From Brachyhypopomus gauderio (taxonomy: Eukaryota > Chordata > Actinopteri > Gymnotiformes > Hypopomidae): a stretch of 64,000 bases of DNA. Made by a program: the position numbers and the translations under genes. How positions within the stretch are numbered: the first letter of the stretch is position 1; each line of letters begins with the position of its first letter. The stretch covers positions 1,661,501 through 1,725,500 of the forward strand of contig NC_135212.1 of the NCBI RefSeq assembly GCF_052324685.1, read 5' to 3'. A model generated the notes under the pieces. It was not told where the DNA came from and ran no database searches. It saw only the letters and a list, made by a program, of their open reading frames with translations. Below are positions 33,131-45,189 of this stretch, one piece after another.

Positions 33131-33917
33131 GGAGAACCCTGACGGGAGGAAGACGCTTGTCTCGGACGGGGCGACATCTCCGCTGCAAAGCCACCGTGGC
33201 TTTTTCTTTCTTTCTTTCTTTTTCCTCGTCGTTGCTTCGCAAGCTTTTCTCTCGGAAGTTTGAACTCGAGAGGCAGCGGTGGGGAGCGCCCGGCGAGTAC
33301 AGACGGACGGAGGACAGATGGACAGATGGACACAGAGTTCAAGATGCCACGGAGGCTGTGGGACATGCACACGGGATTCATGCCCACTGGCCCTCGTCAG
33401 GTGTCTGGTGTCAAAACAACTCGGCGAAGGACGTGCTCAGTCTCGCGCAAGCACGCACACGCCCCCGGGACACTTAACGCCGGCCGGGCTCAGCGGGTCG
33501 CTGCTGCCGTCAACGTCGTCGGCAGTCCGCAGCATTCTGATCCATCGGGGCCAAGCGTCTGTACCCCACCCCTCGCGCAAACTACTCAAATCTACTCACC
33601 AGGGGGTGAAGGCGGGCGCCAGAGAGGGCAACGGGACACTGCGCGAGAGAAGTGCAGCCCTGTCCCCGCCGTACGTCATTCTCCCGGCGTGTGACACCAG
33701 AGCAATGCACCATGGGTTTTTTTTAATGCAGCGGGAGAGTGGAACCTGAGCTGATGGCCCTCGTGAATCAGGAGAGGGACGGGGCTGCGGGCTAGAGAGG
33801 TCGTGAATGCGTGTGCGAGTCTCATGTGTGTGCGTGTGTCTCTTGTGCGTGCGTGTGTGTGTGTGTGTGTGTGTGAGGTGGGTAAACAAGTGCGAGGCCT
33901 GTAAGATGGACGCGAGT
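33131..33917 (+). other. Probable 3' UTR of the TMEM100-like gene
   Basis: GC-rich sequence directly after the stop codon. It contains several overlapping long open frames in different phases, which is expected from base composition and not from coding. No poly(A) signal lies nearby. The transcript may extend much further: an AU-rich stretch with ATTAAA lies near 37390-37400. Confidence 0.4.
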
Positions 33918-33957
33918 GTGTGTAACACCTGCTCTCCCTCCTCTTCCTCTGTCAGTG

Positions 33958-34022
<65 letters not shown>

Positions 34023-34054
34023 CACCTGCTCTCCCTCCTCTTCCTCTGTCAGTG

Positions 34055-34121
<67 letters not shown>

Positions 34122-34232
34122 CACCTGCTCTCCCTCCTCTTCCTCTGTCAGTGTGTGCAGATGTAGGACAGAGTGCAGTGCTTCAACACTCTGCAGGCTC
34201 ATATATTTTCCACTAAATCTCTGTTGCTTCAT

Positions 34233-34303
<71 letters not shown>
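33918..34303. repeat. 98-bp VNTR of pyrimidine-AG blocks and (GT)n, plus a further (GT)n tract
   Basis: A block AACACCTGCTCTCCCTCCTC followed by TTCCTCTGTCAG and a long GT run is repeated at 98-99 bp spacing (33923, 34021, 34120). The third copy loses its GT run. Another pure GT tract lies at 34238-34303. Confidence 0.93.
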
Positions 34304-34305
<2 letters not shown>

Positions 34306-35685
34306 TGAGTGAGTGAGCGCACTCGTGTGTATCTCTGTTCAGGCTGTTTTCTAACTCCGAGCCACTAAAGGACACCAGAGAGGGCTGCGTTTGAAGAAAA
34401 TGACTAAGGAGGAATTTTTACTGAGACAAACTTTCAGTGACCAACCAGCGGGCCAAAGCCCTTTTGTTCTGGGTCAGCCAGTGAAATGTGAGGCTGTGTC
34501 TCAAGAGATAAGCCTTCATTTCCTCTCTCACAGAGCAATGGAATTACTGCAAGACACCAGATGTCAGAACTCTCTTCACAGTTTCCTCTAATCCAGTGCC
34601 TTGAGAAAGCAGGACTCAAGTGTGGTACAGTCCTTTATCAACACCACCCCAACCCAACCACCCCCCCACCCTTCCATCGGTCAACGTCAGCTTTTCCATT
34701 CAGACTAAGCCCTGTAACTTTGTCATTACAAACCTGAGGGAGCAGTTCTCCACACGCCCCCCCCCCCCCCCCCCCCCCCCAGCTCATAAACCTTCTCTGC
34801 ACTACGCTCCCCCCGCCCCCGCCAAAGGCTGTTTCACATCTTCATGGTGGAAATTCCAATCATTGTCCAATGACTGGGAGTCTTTCTGTTTGGAGAGAGA
34901 TGTCCCTCTGCCAATCAGCTGCTGACTGATACAAGGAGCTAGGGTGGATGAACAGGTCTGTCATTATGGTGGCTTTTCCTGGCCAATAGTATTCGTCACA
35001 TGCCCTGCGTGTCTTTGTGGGGCGGGGCATGAGAGAATCGATTTGAAAACTTTTGTGAATGCTGTTCATGTGTTTTGGAAAGAAGTATCAAAGCCCTTTG
35101 AACATGGTCGGTTGACGGGTCATTATAGACTGAGAAACAATTCATATAACCTTATTGTCAGTAGAAAAAGAGTTGGCATCAGTAATTTGAGTTAGTAACT
35201 CCAAAACAATTTAACTGAAATTAAGGCTAGCATTGAGATGAATCTCATCCCCCTTATGTAGGAACAGGGGTTAAAAATGAGACATTAATGCTTTAACGTT
35301 TGAGTGAATTATTATTGATCAGAATGGAGCAGTGGATTCAGTGCTTAACACAGAAATGCAGTGAGAGGTTTAGTGGAGAGACAGAGCTAACTAAGACCAT
35401 CATTGCTAAAGAGCCAGAATATATACTTGAAACGACAGTTATTTACTCCTGTTTGTGTTCATCTGTTCATGGCCATGTGAGTGTTTAATGCTGATAAGCA
35501 CTTCAGCTGAATCTGTAGAGAACTTTACTGGTCTAAGGCTCTTTGCACTGGGCCTGTAGTCTCCCTGATGTTTATGTAGACATCTCTCACCAGTTTGAGC
35601 TGGAATGTAGTGCCTTGAGTTGATGTACATTTTGTAAAATGCATTTAATACTGCCTCCACATTTTATTACAGAACATCTGAATTC

Positions 35686-35738
<53 letters not shown>

Positions 35739-36279
35739 AAGATGTATTTATCTCCAGTTATTCACAAGAGTATCCCTCCGCATCCTGAGGGAAGGAAACA
35801 CAAATCTCCTCCCGTGTCTTTGCGAGTGCATGTAGAGTGCGCGGTATGCTACCGGGACCGGGTGCCGTTGACGCGGTGTGGCGTGGCGTGTGGACCACGT
35901 CGACTTAGCGCAGCCCCCGCAAGACTGACGCAGGCGAAACGCGTCCCTGTTAAATGGGCTGCGAAACGGCATGGCTACGCCCGGGAGGCTGATACTAGGA
36001 CCAGGTGTGGCAGATAGGGGGGAATAACCGATAAACGCTGGAGATTCGAGGAAACTATTTAGGACAGTCATCTGAGGAGGCTGTTTACGCAGAAGCATTT
36101 GTGGTAGGATACCAGTGTGTGAGTCACCATCAGGGATGTTAAATAAGCCTCAGAAATGACCTTACAAATGAGGCTCAGTGAATGGGGCAGTGAGTTTTAT
36201 CGATTGCTGATATTCACCAAATGGCCTCTTTCACCTACACTGTGGATGGATGCGTGGAGTACACACTACGTGCTGCATA

Positions 36280-36680
36280 TAAGGTGATCTATATTTCAGT
36301 GGCTATGTTTAAAACAACTTAGTATATACTATGTACTGAACACTGCATCCACTTAGTTTGCTGGATACCGGTCTCCTTTGTAGTATGCACTATAGTATCC
36401 AGTAAGTGACAAACGCAAACCATACTATGAGACCACATGAATGTATGTAGATTCTACCCACTTGGGAAGGTTTTTCTGCCATCAATGGATGACGGGATGT
36501 AGTACACCATGAAGACAGGTCTGGTCGTATTGGAATATTTGGCCGAAATAGTGCAGCTTCTGGGTGCGTACTGGAAAAGCATATTTTGGTTGCATACTAC
36601 ATATGGCATACTGATTTGGGGGCTAATCAGTATGTGAGTACTGTGTAGTAGGCTATTTCGGACACGCCCAGTGTGAAAGG
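36280..36680. mobile_element. Possible non-autonomous DNA transposon, family unclear
   Basis: The stretch is full of TAGTATGC/GCATACTA-type palindromic words and ends in a CTATTTCGGACACGCCC segment. This resembles the termini of palindrome-rich MITEs common in fish genomes. A clear matching left end or target duplication was not found. Confidence 0.35.
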
Positions 36681-36935
36681 GGTGGGACTCTGTTGCTTGG
36701 TTGCTCTCCTGCGTCACGGTGACAGCTGGGGCTGGCTGTGACGAAAAGCTCGTATTCCACAGGAGGTCCAGGTGTTCAGCACACGGTCCGCCTGGCCCAG
36801 AACAAGACGAGACATAAAAAGATAGTACTGGTCACCGTGCCAGAGGGAGCTGAGCGTTTTCATTGAGAAGAAACAGATTGAAGGGGGCCTGCTGCGGACT
36901 TGGGATGCTTGGAAAATGGACTCATTAGGAGCTTA

Positions 36936-36980
<45 letters not shown>

Positions 36981-39328
36981 CACTCTCTCACGACCCACCC
37001 TCCCACTCAGTCAATCAACCACAGACCGTAGTCGCCGCGTCCTTTCGCTGTACGCATGTGTGCTTGTGTTGTCGTCCATGATACTGTGTTCTCCCTGACG
37101 TGTTTGTTTCGACACCCTGCCCTAGTGTAACATTGAAGTAACTGAATTTGGTAACCACGGCGTGCGATGTCTATTCTGCCAACTAAAAACAAAAAAAAAT
37201 GGAAAATCTACCTCTCTTTATACTGGAGGTATATATTGGACTGGGCATTATTGTGCCTATACACTGCAGAATATTACCCCTAGCTGCAGGCAATTATATG
37301 CCCATCTGTGATCTGTATTGTATTCAACAATGTAAATACCAGGTATATATTTATATATTTATACTATATTTAAACAGATTTTGAACTACAGATATTGCAT
37401 TAAAGAAATGTCAAGTGAGATGGCCTGTCTGTGTTATTTGATAAGACATAGAATAAAATATCGCTTATTTATTGTCATTAAATAAATCCTGAAAAACAGC
37501 AACAAAACCATCATGAGGTGTTTAACGTAGGATGAGTCTCCCAACCGTTTGCTGGTGTCGTCTATATTTAATGAGCGCTCCATGCCTGTAAAGCCCATGT
37601 GACAGTCGGAGCAGCAGATCATAAAGGAAGCTTGGCTGTCTCTCAGCATCTCAGCATGTTATTAGACTGAATAATATTTGGGCCGTTTTGGAACTTTTGT
37701 TTTAAATCCACTGTGTCGGTGGCCTAAGGGTCGTTGTGAGAGGGCAGGATGGTCCTGTGTCAGGTTTTTATGCAGATTTTTAACCTGAGGCATTACCACT
37801 GCACATTGCCACTGACCTCAATGCACCCAAGCAGAAGACAGGACAAACACACGGGAAACTGCATGCTACGTATAGTTGCTATGTATATTAGCATAAACAC
37901 AAATAGGCAACCTGAACCTCCTTCCACATGCCAGACTGAACGAACAATGTCGCTAATGTCGCTAACCATGACTGAAAGCAAGAGAAGGCATTACTAAAAC
38001 AAGATCATGCTGATGATGTCAGTTTATCCTCCAATCAATAGCTATGCTTCTCTGAGTGAAGTGCCCATGTGACTATCCAGTACTCCTGTCAATGTGGACA
38101 ATGTGCGTTAAATACACCGAGAGACAAGAAGAATACGAGCCAAAAGAGAGCTAGCAGAAGTGCCCTTACCACCTATCCCATAATTCCTCTCCCCTAATGG
38201 AGTGAAATAACCCCACTCCACTGATCCTATAACAACTGTCTTCTACCGCCTGGCCCATAATAACACACACCTAACACTTGTCCCCCACCGTCCATCCCAT
38301 AATATCACACCCCTAACACCCGTCACCTACCACCTGACTCGTAATACCACACCCCAACACCCATCCTGCCTGTCCCATAATAACACAGAACTAACCCATC
38401 TGCTAATGCCCTAATGGCATTTATTAGGGTACTGTTGGCATGGTTGGAAATCTAAAAACAAATCAATAACTTCAACCCCAGACCCCCCCCCCCCCCCCCC
38501 CACTGCAACCCCAGCCCTCACGCCCCCCCCCCCTTCTCATTTACTACTAAACCTAACCGATGCGCCTCCATCTAGCAGGTGACCACAGAGAAGTGCTGCC
38601 CTGTGTTTTATCAACAGGATGAAGTGTAAAGCTCTCAGATGGAGCCCTGCAGCCAAGTAGCGTGTGAGTGTTGGGACGGGAAGCCGGTCAGTCCAGGGAA
38701 AAGGGGAAAGGGCTGATGTGGGGCAGAGGAGGGGGTGCTGGGTCTGTGATGGTCAGCACAGATTACAGGAATCCTGGCACAGCGGCCACTTCCTCCCTCT
38801 CCACCCAGTCTTGGCTCCACTAGTGTGGCGTGTCTTTCCTGAACACTCCCACAGCTAGCAGGGAGTTCTCCTCACCACGGCCTTTCTGAGTTCATAACAG
38901 CATACACACAAATATTTCATAGAGCAGCGGAGGTTTGCATTTCAAGGAAATAACCCACGACCATCCAAATATCACATTGTGTTTTTGGACTTGGATATGT
39001 GACATTCATTTGAAGTAAATCTTGATCTTTTAGAACTACTTTATAGTACCAGTAATATATGGGTTTATAGTACCAGTAATATATGGGTTTTATATTAGCA
39101 AAAGATGATTGCTTAATTAAATATGATAGCTTTCTGGTGAATATTGTTATTGATAAAGATATTAGATCACATGTAATGTGTTTAAAATAACAATGATTAA
39201 TGCACATCATAACATGAGTCTGTGCTTGGAGCATCTATCTCACAGACCCTTCACTAAAATCTTCTTAAAGTAGCTTTGAAAAGTGACTTATAACTTGTCT
39301 TTGAAGAAAATCAAATTACAGAATATTA

Positions 39329-39330
<2 letters not shown>

Positions 39331-39404
<74 letters not shown>

Positions 39405-39438
39405 CTTGTGTTTTGTCAACATATCCCCTTTGGGATTC

Positions 39439-39475
<37 letters not shown>
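39331..39475. repeat. (GT)n microsatellite followed by (GA)n
   Basis: About 72 bp of GT (39331-39403), then 40 bp of unique sequence, then about 32 bp of GA (39443-39474). Confidence 0.95.
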
Positions 39476-39476
<1 letters not shown>

Positions 39477-42300
39477 CAGTCTCTCTCAGAGTAGTAGTAG
39501 TGGGTATAGGAGGAGCAGTGCTAAATCTCCTGTTGCGAGTGTGAACCCTGCCAGATGTTCTTAGGCACTTATCCGGCAATTGAGCCGTGCATGTTTCCTG
39601 GAAAACTACAACGCCTTCATTTTCCCCCCCATCATCAAAATTGGGTCACACAGGGAGATGTTGAGGTGCGATATCTTAAACGCTTCATCATGAGACCACT
39701 GCTGCTCCTGTCCATGCTTATCAACAGGCGATGAGCGCACAAATATGTGAGGTGACCAACAGCCACCATTAAAGTATGAATGTTATTTTACGATTGATTT
39801 GACAAGTGGCTACACTGTCACAGTGGTAAAATCTTTCATCCCTAACCACAAAGTTACAAGACTGTAAGACCCTGTAAAGTACATCAAAGCAAAATATTAA
39901 AAGCAGAGGTGGAATGCAACTGTTTAGTAAGTTCAAAGAGTCTTCTAAAGTTGCAGTAAAGTTAATAATAGCAAAGTAGATTGTCAGATTTCTCAGATTT
40001 ACTCATATCTGAGAATATTCACTTGATTTGCACCAACCCATTTAGACACAATAAAGTTTAACTGCAAGCATCAAAACTACCTGCTTGCAGGTTTAATTCC
40101 TCAGTGGATGTGATTAATGCCTTTAACACTATCTTTAGCTACAGTTATTTTGAAATTAACTAATGAATGAACTAATAATTATAACAGAAAATGAATGAAA
40201 CTAAAATACAGGTTTTTTGTTAGTTAAATATGTGCTTGCATGTACAGTGCATAATAAGGGTTATTTTGATTTTCATTTGCATGTGGTTTTCAAGCAGGTC
40301 CAAGCAGTCCAATCCCAGCAGGATCATGACTAGAACATGTCCCCCATGATCTGCAGGTACTGGGCTAATGAATCTCTATTCAGTTCCAAACTGAAACTGT
40401 ACTGATTCAGCTTGTTATTGACCACAATGCACACTACATGAAAATCAGAACAAATGAATTACTATATGCAAATGAAATATAATGTTATGACATTTCTCAA
40501 GGAATATGATTCATGTTCCCATGTTGCAAATGATTACATATTATTCTCCTGCAATCTTTACTGCATGTGCAGAATATTCAATAAAAAGTAATTTATTACC
40601 ATGTGGCTCTGCCATTAGATTATTTTGGATGTAAACGTTTAATATTTAACTTTAACTTTTAAGTAATTTAAATTTGTTCACTGGTGCTTTTTCTTATTAA
40701 AAGATGAGAAACATAAAGGTATTGGCCATACTGTACACTTCAATTTCTATGTTCTTTATCCACAGCCCACAAAGAGACGCAATCCAGGTGGTCACAGTAC
40801 CTGGCTCTAAACCCTTTGGACTGATTCCAGATTCTGTTACTGCTATTAGCCATTGAGCAGGGCACTTCATCCCAGGTTGGAACATCACTAAAGATGGCTT
40901 GCAAACTGGCCCATATTATTATTTTTAAATATGAAGAGGTGTGGTAACAGGCAAATCCATGTGCACTGGGAGTTTCCTGTAGGGAAATACTGACAAAACT
41001 GTTGCCATTTCTGCTGAAGATGTCCTTCCTTTCAATGCAACATTCGGAATTATTTCAAGTTGCCATGGTAACTCTCTTCAGTCCCAATGTGGCTAGCCTC
41101 ATCAATGCATAAGTATATATTACACATTCCTGCTAACTATGGGTAATTTGGCCTGGACATGTCAGACTCGTAGAATGAATGAAGCCACACTTACTCATCA
41201 CGCATCCTCTAATTCACACTTCCTCCACTCCAGCAGGGCACATTACCTGGCCAGTGAAGAAGGATCATCTCGTGACAGGTCAGTTCTGTTCCGCTAGACT
41301 TTGTTTACTTTTCACATGTCAAGACCACAGCAAAAGTGTGTCAGAACCACAAAATGAATTACAGCTGCACTGTGACAAAATTAAAAACCTTTCACATTTT
41401 TTTTTTAATATAACATCTTAATTCTAAAGTGGTTTGACAGTTCTGATACTGTATAATGATTTTCAGTAAACATTGTGTAATCTCAATTATAACATAACAT
41501 GCAAAACTTTTTTGCCTCATTTACTGAAAATTACATTTGGTGAGTTATGTAATACACTCATATCACAGATGAGGCTTCTAAGTCATGTAAGAGCGTTGTT
41601 GTTTAATGAGGTAAGAATAACATTTTATGGGGTAAGAATATATATACGTTATATTTATGTGTTGATTGCCTTTATATTTGTTTGGATTGCCTCTCTGAAA
41701 CCTTCTAATATATATTTGCTAAAAATCTTAATTTGAAACAAAGTAAATCAGATAAAAACTAAGAGAGACTTAAAATTTTACATTTTGACCCTTTAAAATT
41801 CCTTACACTGACACAAGGATGCTCAATCAGAAATCACAAAGAAAAAGGGGAAAAGAGAGACAACAATAACCTTGAACAGATTAATCAGTTCTTGATGTGT
41901 GACTCATTTCTCTTCGCATTTGCCACAGAAAGAATTAATCAGCATTCCTTCGATTGTGAAAGACTTAAAAGAGTAAACTTTGAGCACTACATGTGGTTGT
42001 GACGTACGGTGCTGACTGGTTACATACAGTACATTCAAATACAGCTCAAGCGGATACTCATAGTTATGTGTTCATTTGCAAACTGTTTATAATTATGCAT
42101 GTTATTTCTAATAAGAATACGTGGGCGTTTTATTAATGATGAAAATAAATGTAACAGTTTATATAGACAATTTAAAGGAACACTTAACTTCTTACAGTAT
42201 GCAGTACCGACTACACTTTTAATGTTGCAAACAGTAGCATGAAATGTATTAACCAATGGCAGCAAGCATGAAAAAAAGCGTAATTCGAAATGGCATTATT

Positions 42301-42636
42301 CTGTCCAATCAGCAAAGCCCCTTTAATTATTCACCAAATTAAACCAATAGCAGGTCGAATTCTACAGACGTACAAATCAGCACAGCGCGGAGGTGTCGAT
42401 GGGCGTGTTCGTTTTCCACCAATAAACGTTCGAGGTTGATGTTCAAACTGGTGCGCGGGCGGTGCTAAGCGTTTCTCTGGGGGAGGATCTACAACTCAAC
42501 TCGAACAACTCGAGTTAACTCGAATCATCAGCGCAGTCACCGCGGACCCGTCCCGTAACTCCGGCCGTAAACGCGCTAATATCCCCCACAGCTGATAGTT
42601 TTGGGTCCCCGTTGTGAGTGCCGACCTTGTGTGGAA
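42301..42636 (+). promoter_or_regulatory. ccnf promoter with CCAAT boxes and CHR-like element
   Basis: Three CCAAT boxes (42305-42309, 42344-42348, 42419-42423) precede TTCAAA at 42442-42447, which is TTTGAA (the CHR core) on the other strand. The last CCAAT and the CHR-like hexamer are about 23 bp apart. NF-Y boxes plus a CHR are the hallmark of genes repressed in G1 and activated at G2/M through the DREAM/MuvB complex. Cyclin F peaks in G2, so the match is functionally sensible. The region downstream is CpG-rich, and the start codon is at 42637. Confidence 0.55.
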
Positions 42637-45145
42637 ATGGAAGCGGGCGGTAAGTGAGTGTTGCTGCCGTACCTGCGGCTCTTTAACCGGGTAACGTTTA
42701 CCTCACTCGCGCTGACGTTTGGCTGCTGGCTAGTTTTGAGTTAGCTCGCGTAAACTTGTTGAACAATGTTTAATTTAAATGAGATTTAAATATTTAATAT
42801 AATGTAATTTACATATTTAATCTAAGTGTGATTTATATATTTAATATAAAGCGTTTTCGCACCCTGTGCTCGGATGGGTAACGGTGCTGGTCGGGGCATC
42901 GTCCGGGTCAGGAAGCTGGTTAGCCTAGCTAGTTAACTAACCTAGCTAACCTAGTTAAGTGTGCTAGCTCCGTTACTGTCGCCGAGGGAAACTAACGGGG
43001 CCGGTTCGCCCGGTATCGGTTCCGAGGAGGGGGAATGGGGCGCCGGGTCGTGTAACGGTGCTCTAAAGTGTCCTCGCTAACCGACACCCAAGTTGTGTGG
43101 CTCCAGTTAGTGGACCAGCTTGGTCAGCCCAGTGCTTCGGCCATGAGAGACTCTGGTGGCTGATTTATGAGTTTTACTTGAAAAGCTGTCAAGATTGTGA
43201 AGTGATCTGGCCTTCTGTAGCTAGCTAAATGCACGGATTTAGGATTTAGATGTAGAAACCCAGTCTTGGACATTTGAAACTTAAAAAAAACAACAATCAA
43301 AAAACATTCAAAGAAAAACTTTGACTCCAGTATTGATATAGCAAATCTAAATATAGTGTTCACGTATCCAGGTTTGATTTGATGGGTCACTGCTTCCACA
43401 AAGGTTTTGTTAAAAACTGTTAACATGAATTGATATTCCTCCTTAAAACTGTTAATGAATTGATATTCCTCCTTAAAACTGTTAATGAATTGATATTCCT
43501 CCTTAAAACTGTTAATGAATTGATATTCCTCCTTAAAACTTTTAATGAATTGATATTCCTCCTTAAAACTTTTAATGAATTGATATTCCTCCTTAAACCT
43601 GTTAATGAATTGATATTCCTCCTTTGTCTCTCTTAGTGCTGCATAGTCCGCAGGTGCCCACCCTGGCGCTCCTGTCTCTGCCCGAGGAGGTGCTGCTGTG
43701 TGTCCTCCACTGCCTCTCCCCTCAAGATCTGCTGGCCATGCGAATCGTTAGTATATTGGCATCTATTTTGGTGTTTTGTGAGGTGATAATGGGTTCCTGT
43801 GCTGTATGGATTTTTCTCTGTCTTCTCTTTAATAGTCACATAAGAGTTTTACTGTTTTTGAGCTCGAGGTCTTGAAACAGCTGCTTCTTTAATGGAGTAC
43901 CTCACTTCTAACAGGAATTTTATTGTTTTATTTTCTTGTGATCCTAGGTGCACTCTCGGTTTCGTGATATCATTGACAGCAACTCGAGTGTCTGGGCGCG
44001 AGTTAGCTTTAAGGATAGCTGGCCAGCACCAGACACTGTCTGGCTCTTTCAGAAGTAAGCTTACAAATTTAGATCCTTTTACTTAATGCAGAGGCTAGAC
44101 TTCAAACATACAAGACTCACATCATTTCTGCTTCCTCTCCTCACCAGGGCAGCAGAGAAGAGGAACTTTGAGGCTGCTGTAAAACTAGGAATTGCGTATT
44201 TGTACAATGAAGGACGTAAGTAAAAATACATTTTTTAATGCTCCAGTTCCTTGATCGATGGTTATTTACAATTTATAATTAGTTTCATCATTTAAAAGAT
44301 GATTGTACAGAGATGTACATTGCAAATAAGGAGTGGAATCATCATATAAAAGAGCCTGTGCTGGCTCAAGTTTCTGGGTGAAGTGGTGTTTGAGTTATTT
44401 CAGACAGCCTGTCTTTTCTCGTGTGCCCTGCAGCGTCTCTCAGCGATGAGGGCCGCGCCCAGCTCTGCGGGATGATGGCGGCTCGCTTCTTCGCCCTGGC
44501 CGAGAGCCTGCGCTCGCCCATGGCCGACCCCTTCATCTGGCTCTTCATCCGGCCGCCCTGGTCTCCCTCTGGGAGCTGCTGCAAGGCGGTGGTTTATAAC
44601 TATCTGGGAACAGAGAGTAATAACAATAAGGTAAACAATACATCTCTGTATTGGGGGGGGATTTAGACGATCTGGACTTGTTGCAAGTTTAGAAATGCTT
44701 CATATAATCTAGAAATAAAAAGTAACTTTAATGATCTTGGTTTAAATGCATGTGTATGTACATAAAGGCCCAGAGTTTTTAGTTATCTTAAGGTGTTTCT
44801 GGAGTGTGTGATTAACGCTGTGTTCCTTTGTGCTGTAGGAGCAGAGAGCATCACTGCTGCACTGCCTGGCTAGAGTTCTCCAGCTGTTTGACGTGAGTTG
44901 CATGAAGGATTAGGCATTGTAGTCACAACCATGCAAGTGGAAGGAATTGCATGTGACAGTCGACAGTCCTCTAGCTATTGAAATGTAATCTTGAGAAGCG
45001 GCTGGAGTAAATATTAGTGTTTCTGTTATGTCAAGCATTAGGATGAACAATGACAAAACAGCTGGTTACTATAATGGATACTGGAGTCCATCAGTATCGC
45101 ATGAGCCATTTTGAAGCTGCACGTTCCTTCTTTTGGTGTTGTATA

Positions 45146-45189
<44 letters not shown>

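Larger units (their letters stand above)
34304..42300. other. 8-kb gene-poor region between the TMEM100-like gene and ccnf
   Basis: No exon of a known family was recognised on either strand. The region contains poly-C runs (34758-34782, 38480-38502, 38524-38532), (CT)n tracts (35686-35737, 36938-36976), a degenerate ~54-bp tandem repeat of CCCATAATAACACACCCCTAACAC-type units (38160-38400), and a (GT)n plus (GA)n pair (39331-39475). The rest is AT-rich. A possible MITE lies at 36280-36680. Conserved non-coding elements may exist but cannot be seen without comparison. Confidence 0.55.

Noticed and set aside
33118-33749. Overlapping GC-rich open frames of 119-156 residues after the TMEM100-like gene
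   Set aside because: Three phases are open at once in GC-rich 3' UTR-like sequence, with no conserved domain and no start context; composition effect.
43430-43636. Open frame with a ten-residue repeat (FLLKTVNELI)
   Set aside because: Translation of the 30-bp intronic minisatellite before ccnf exon 2; not a gene.
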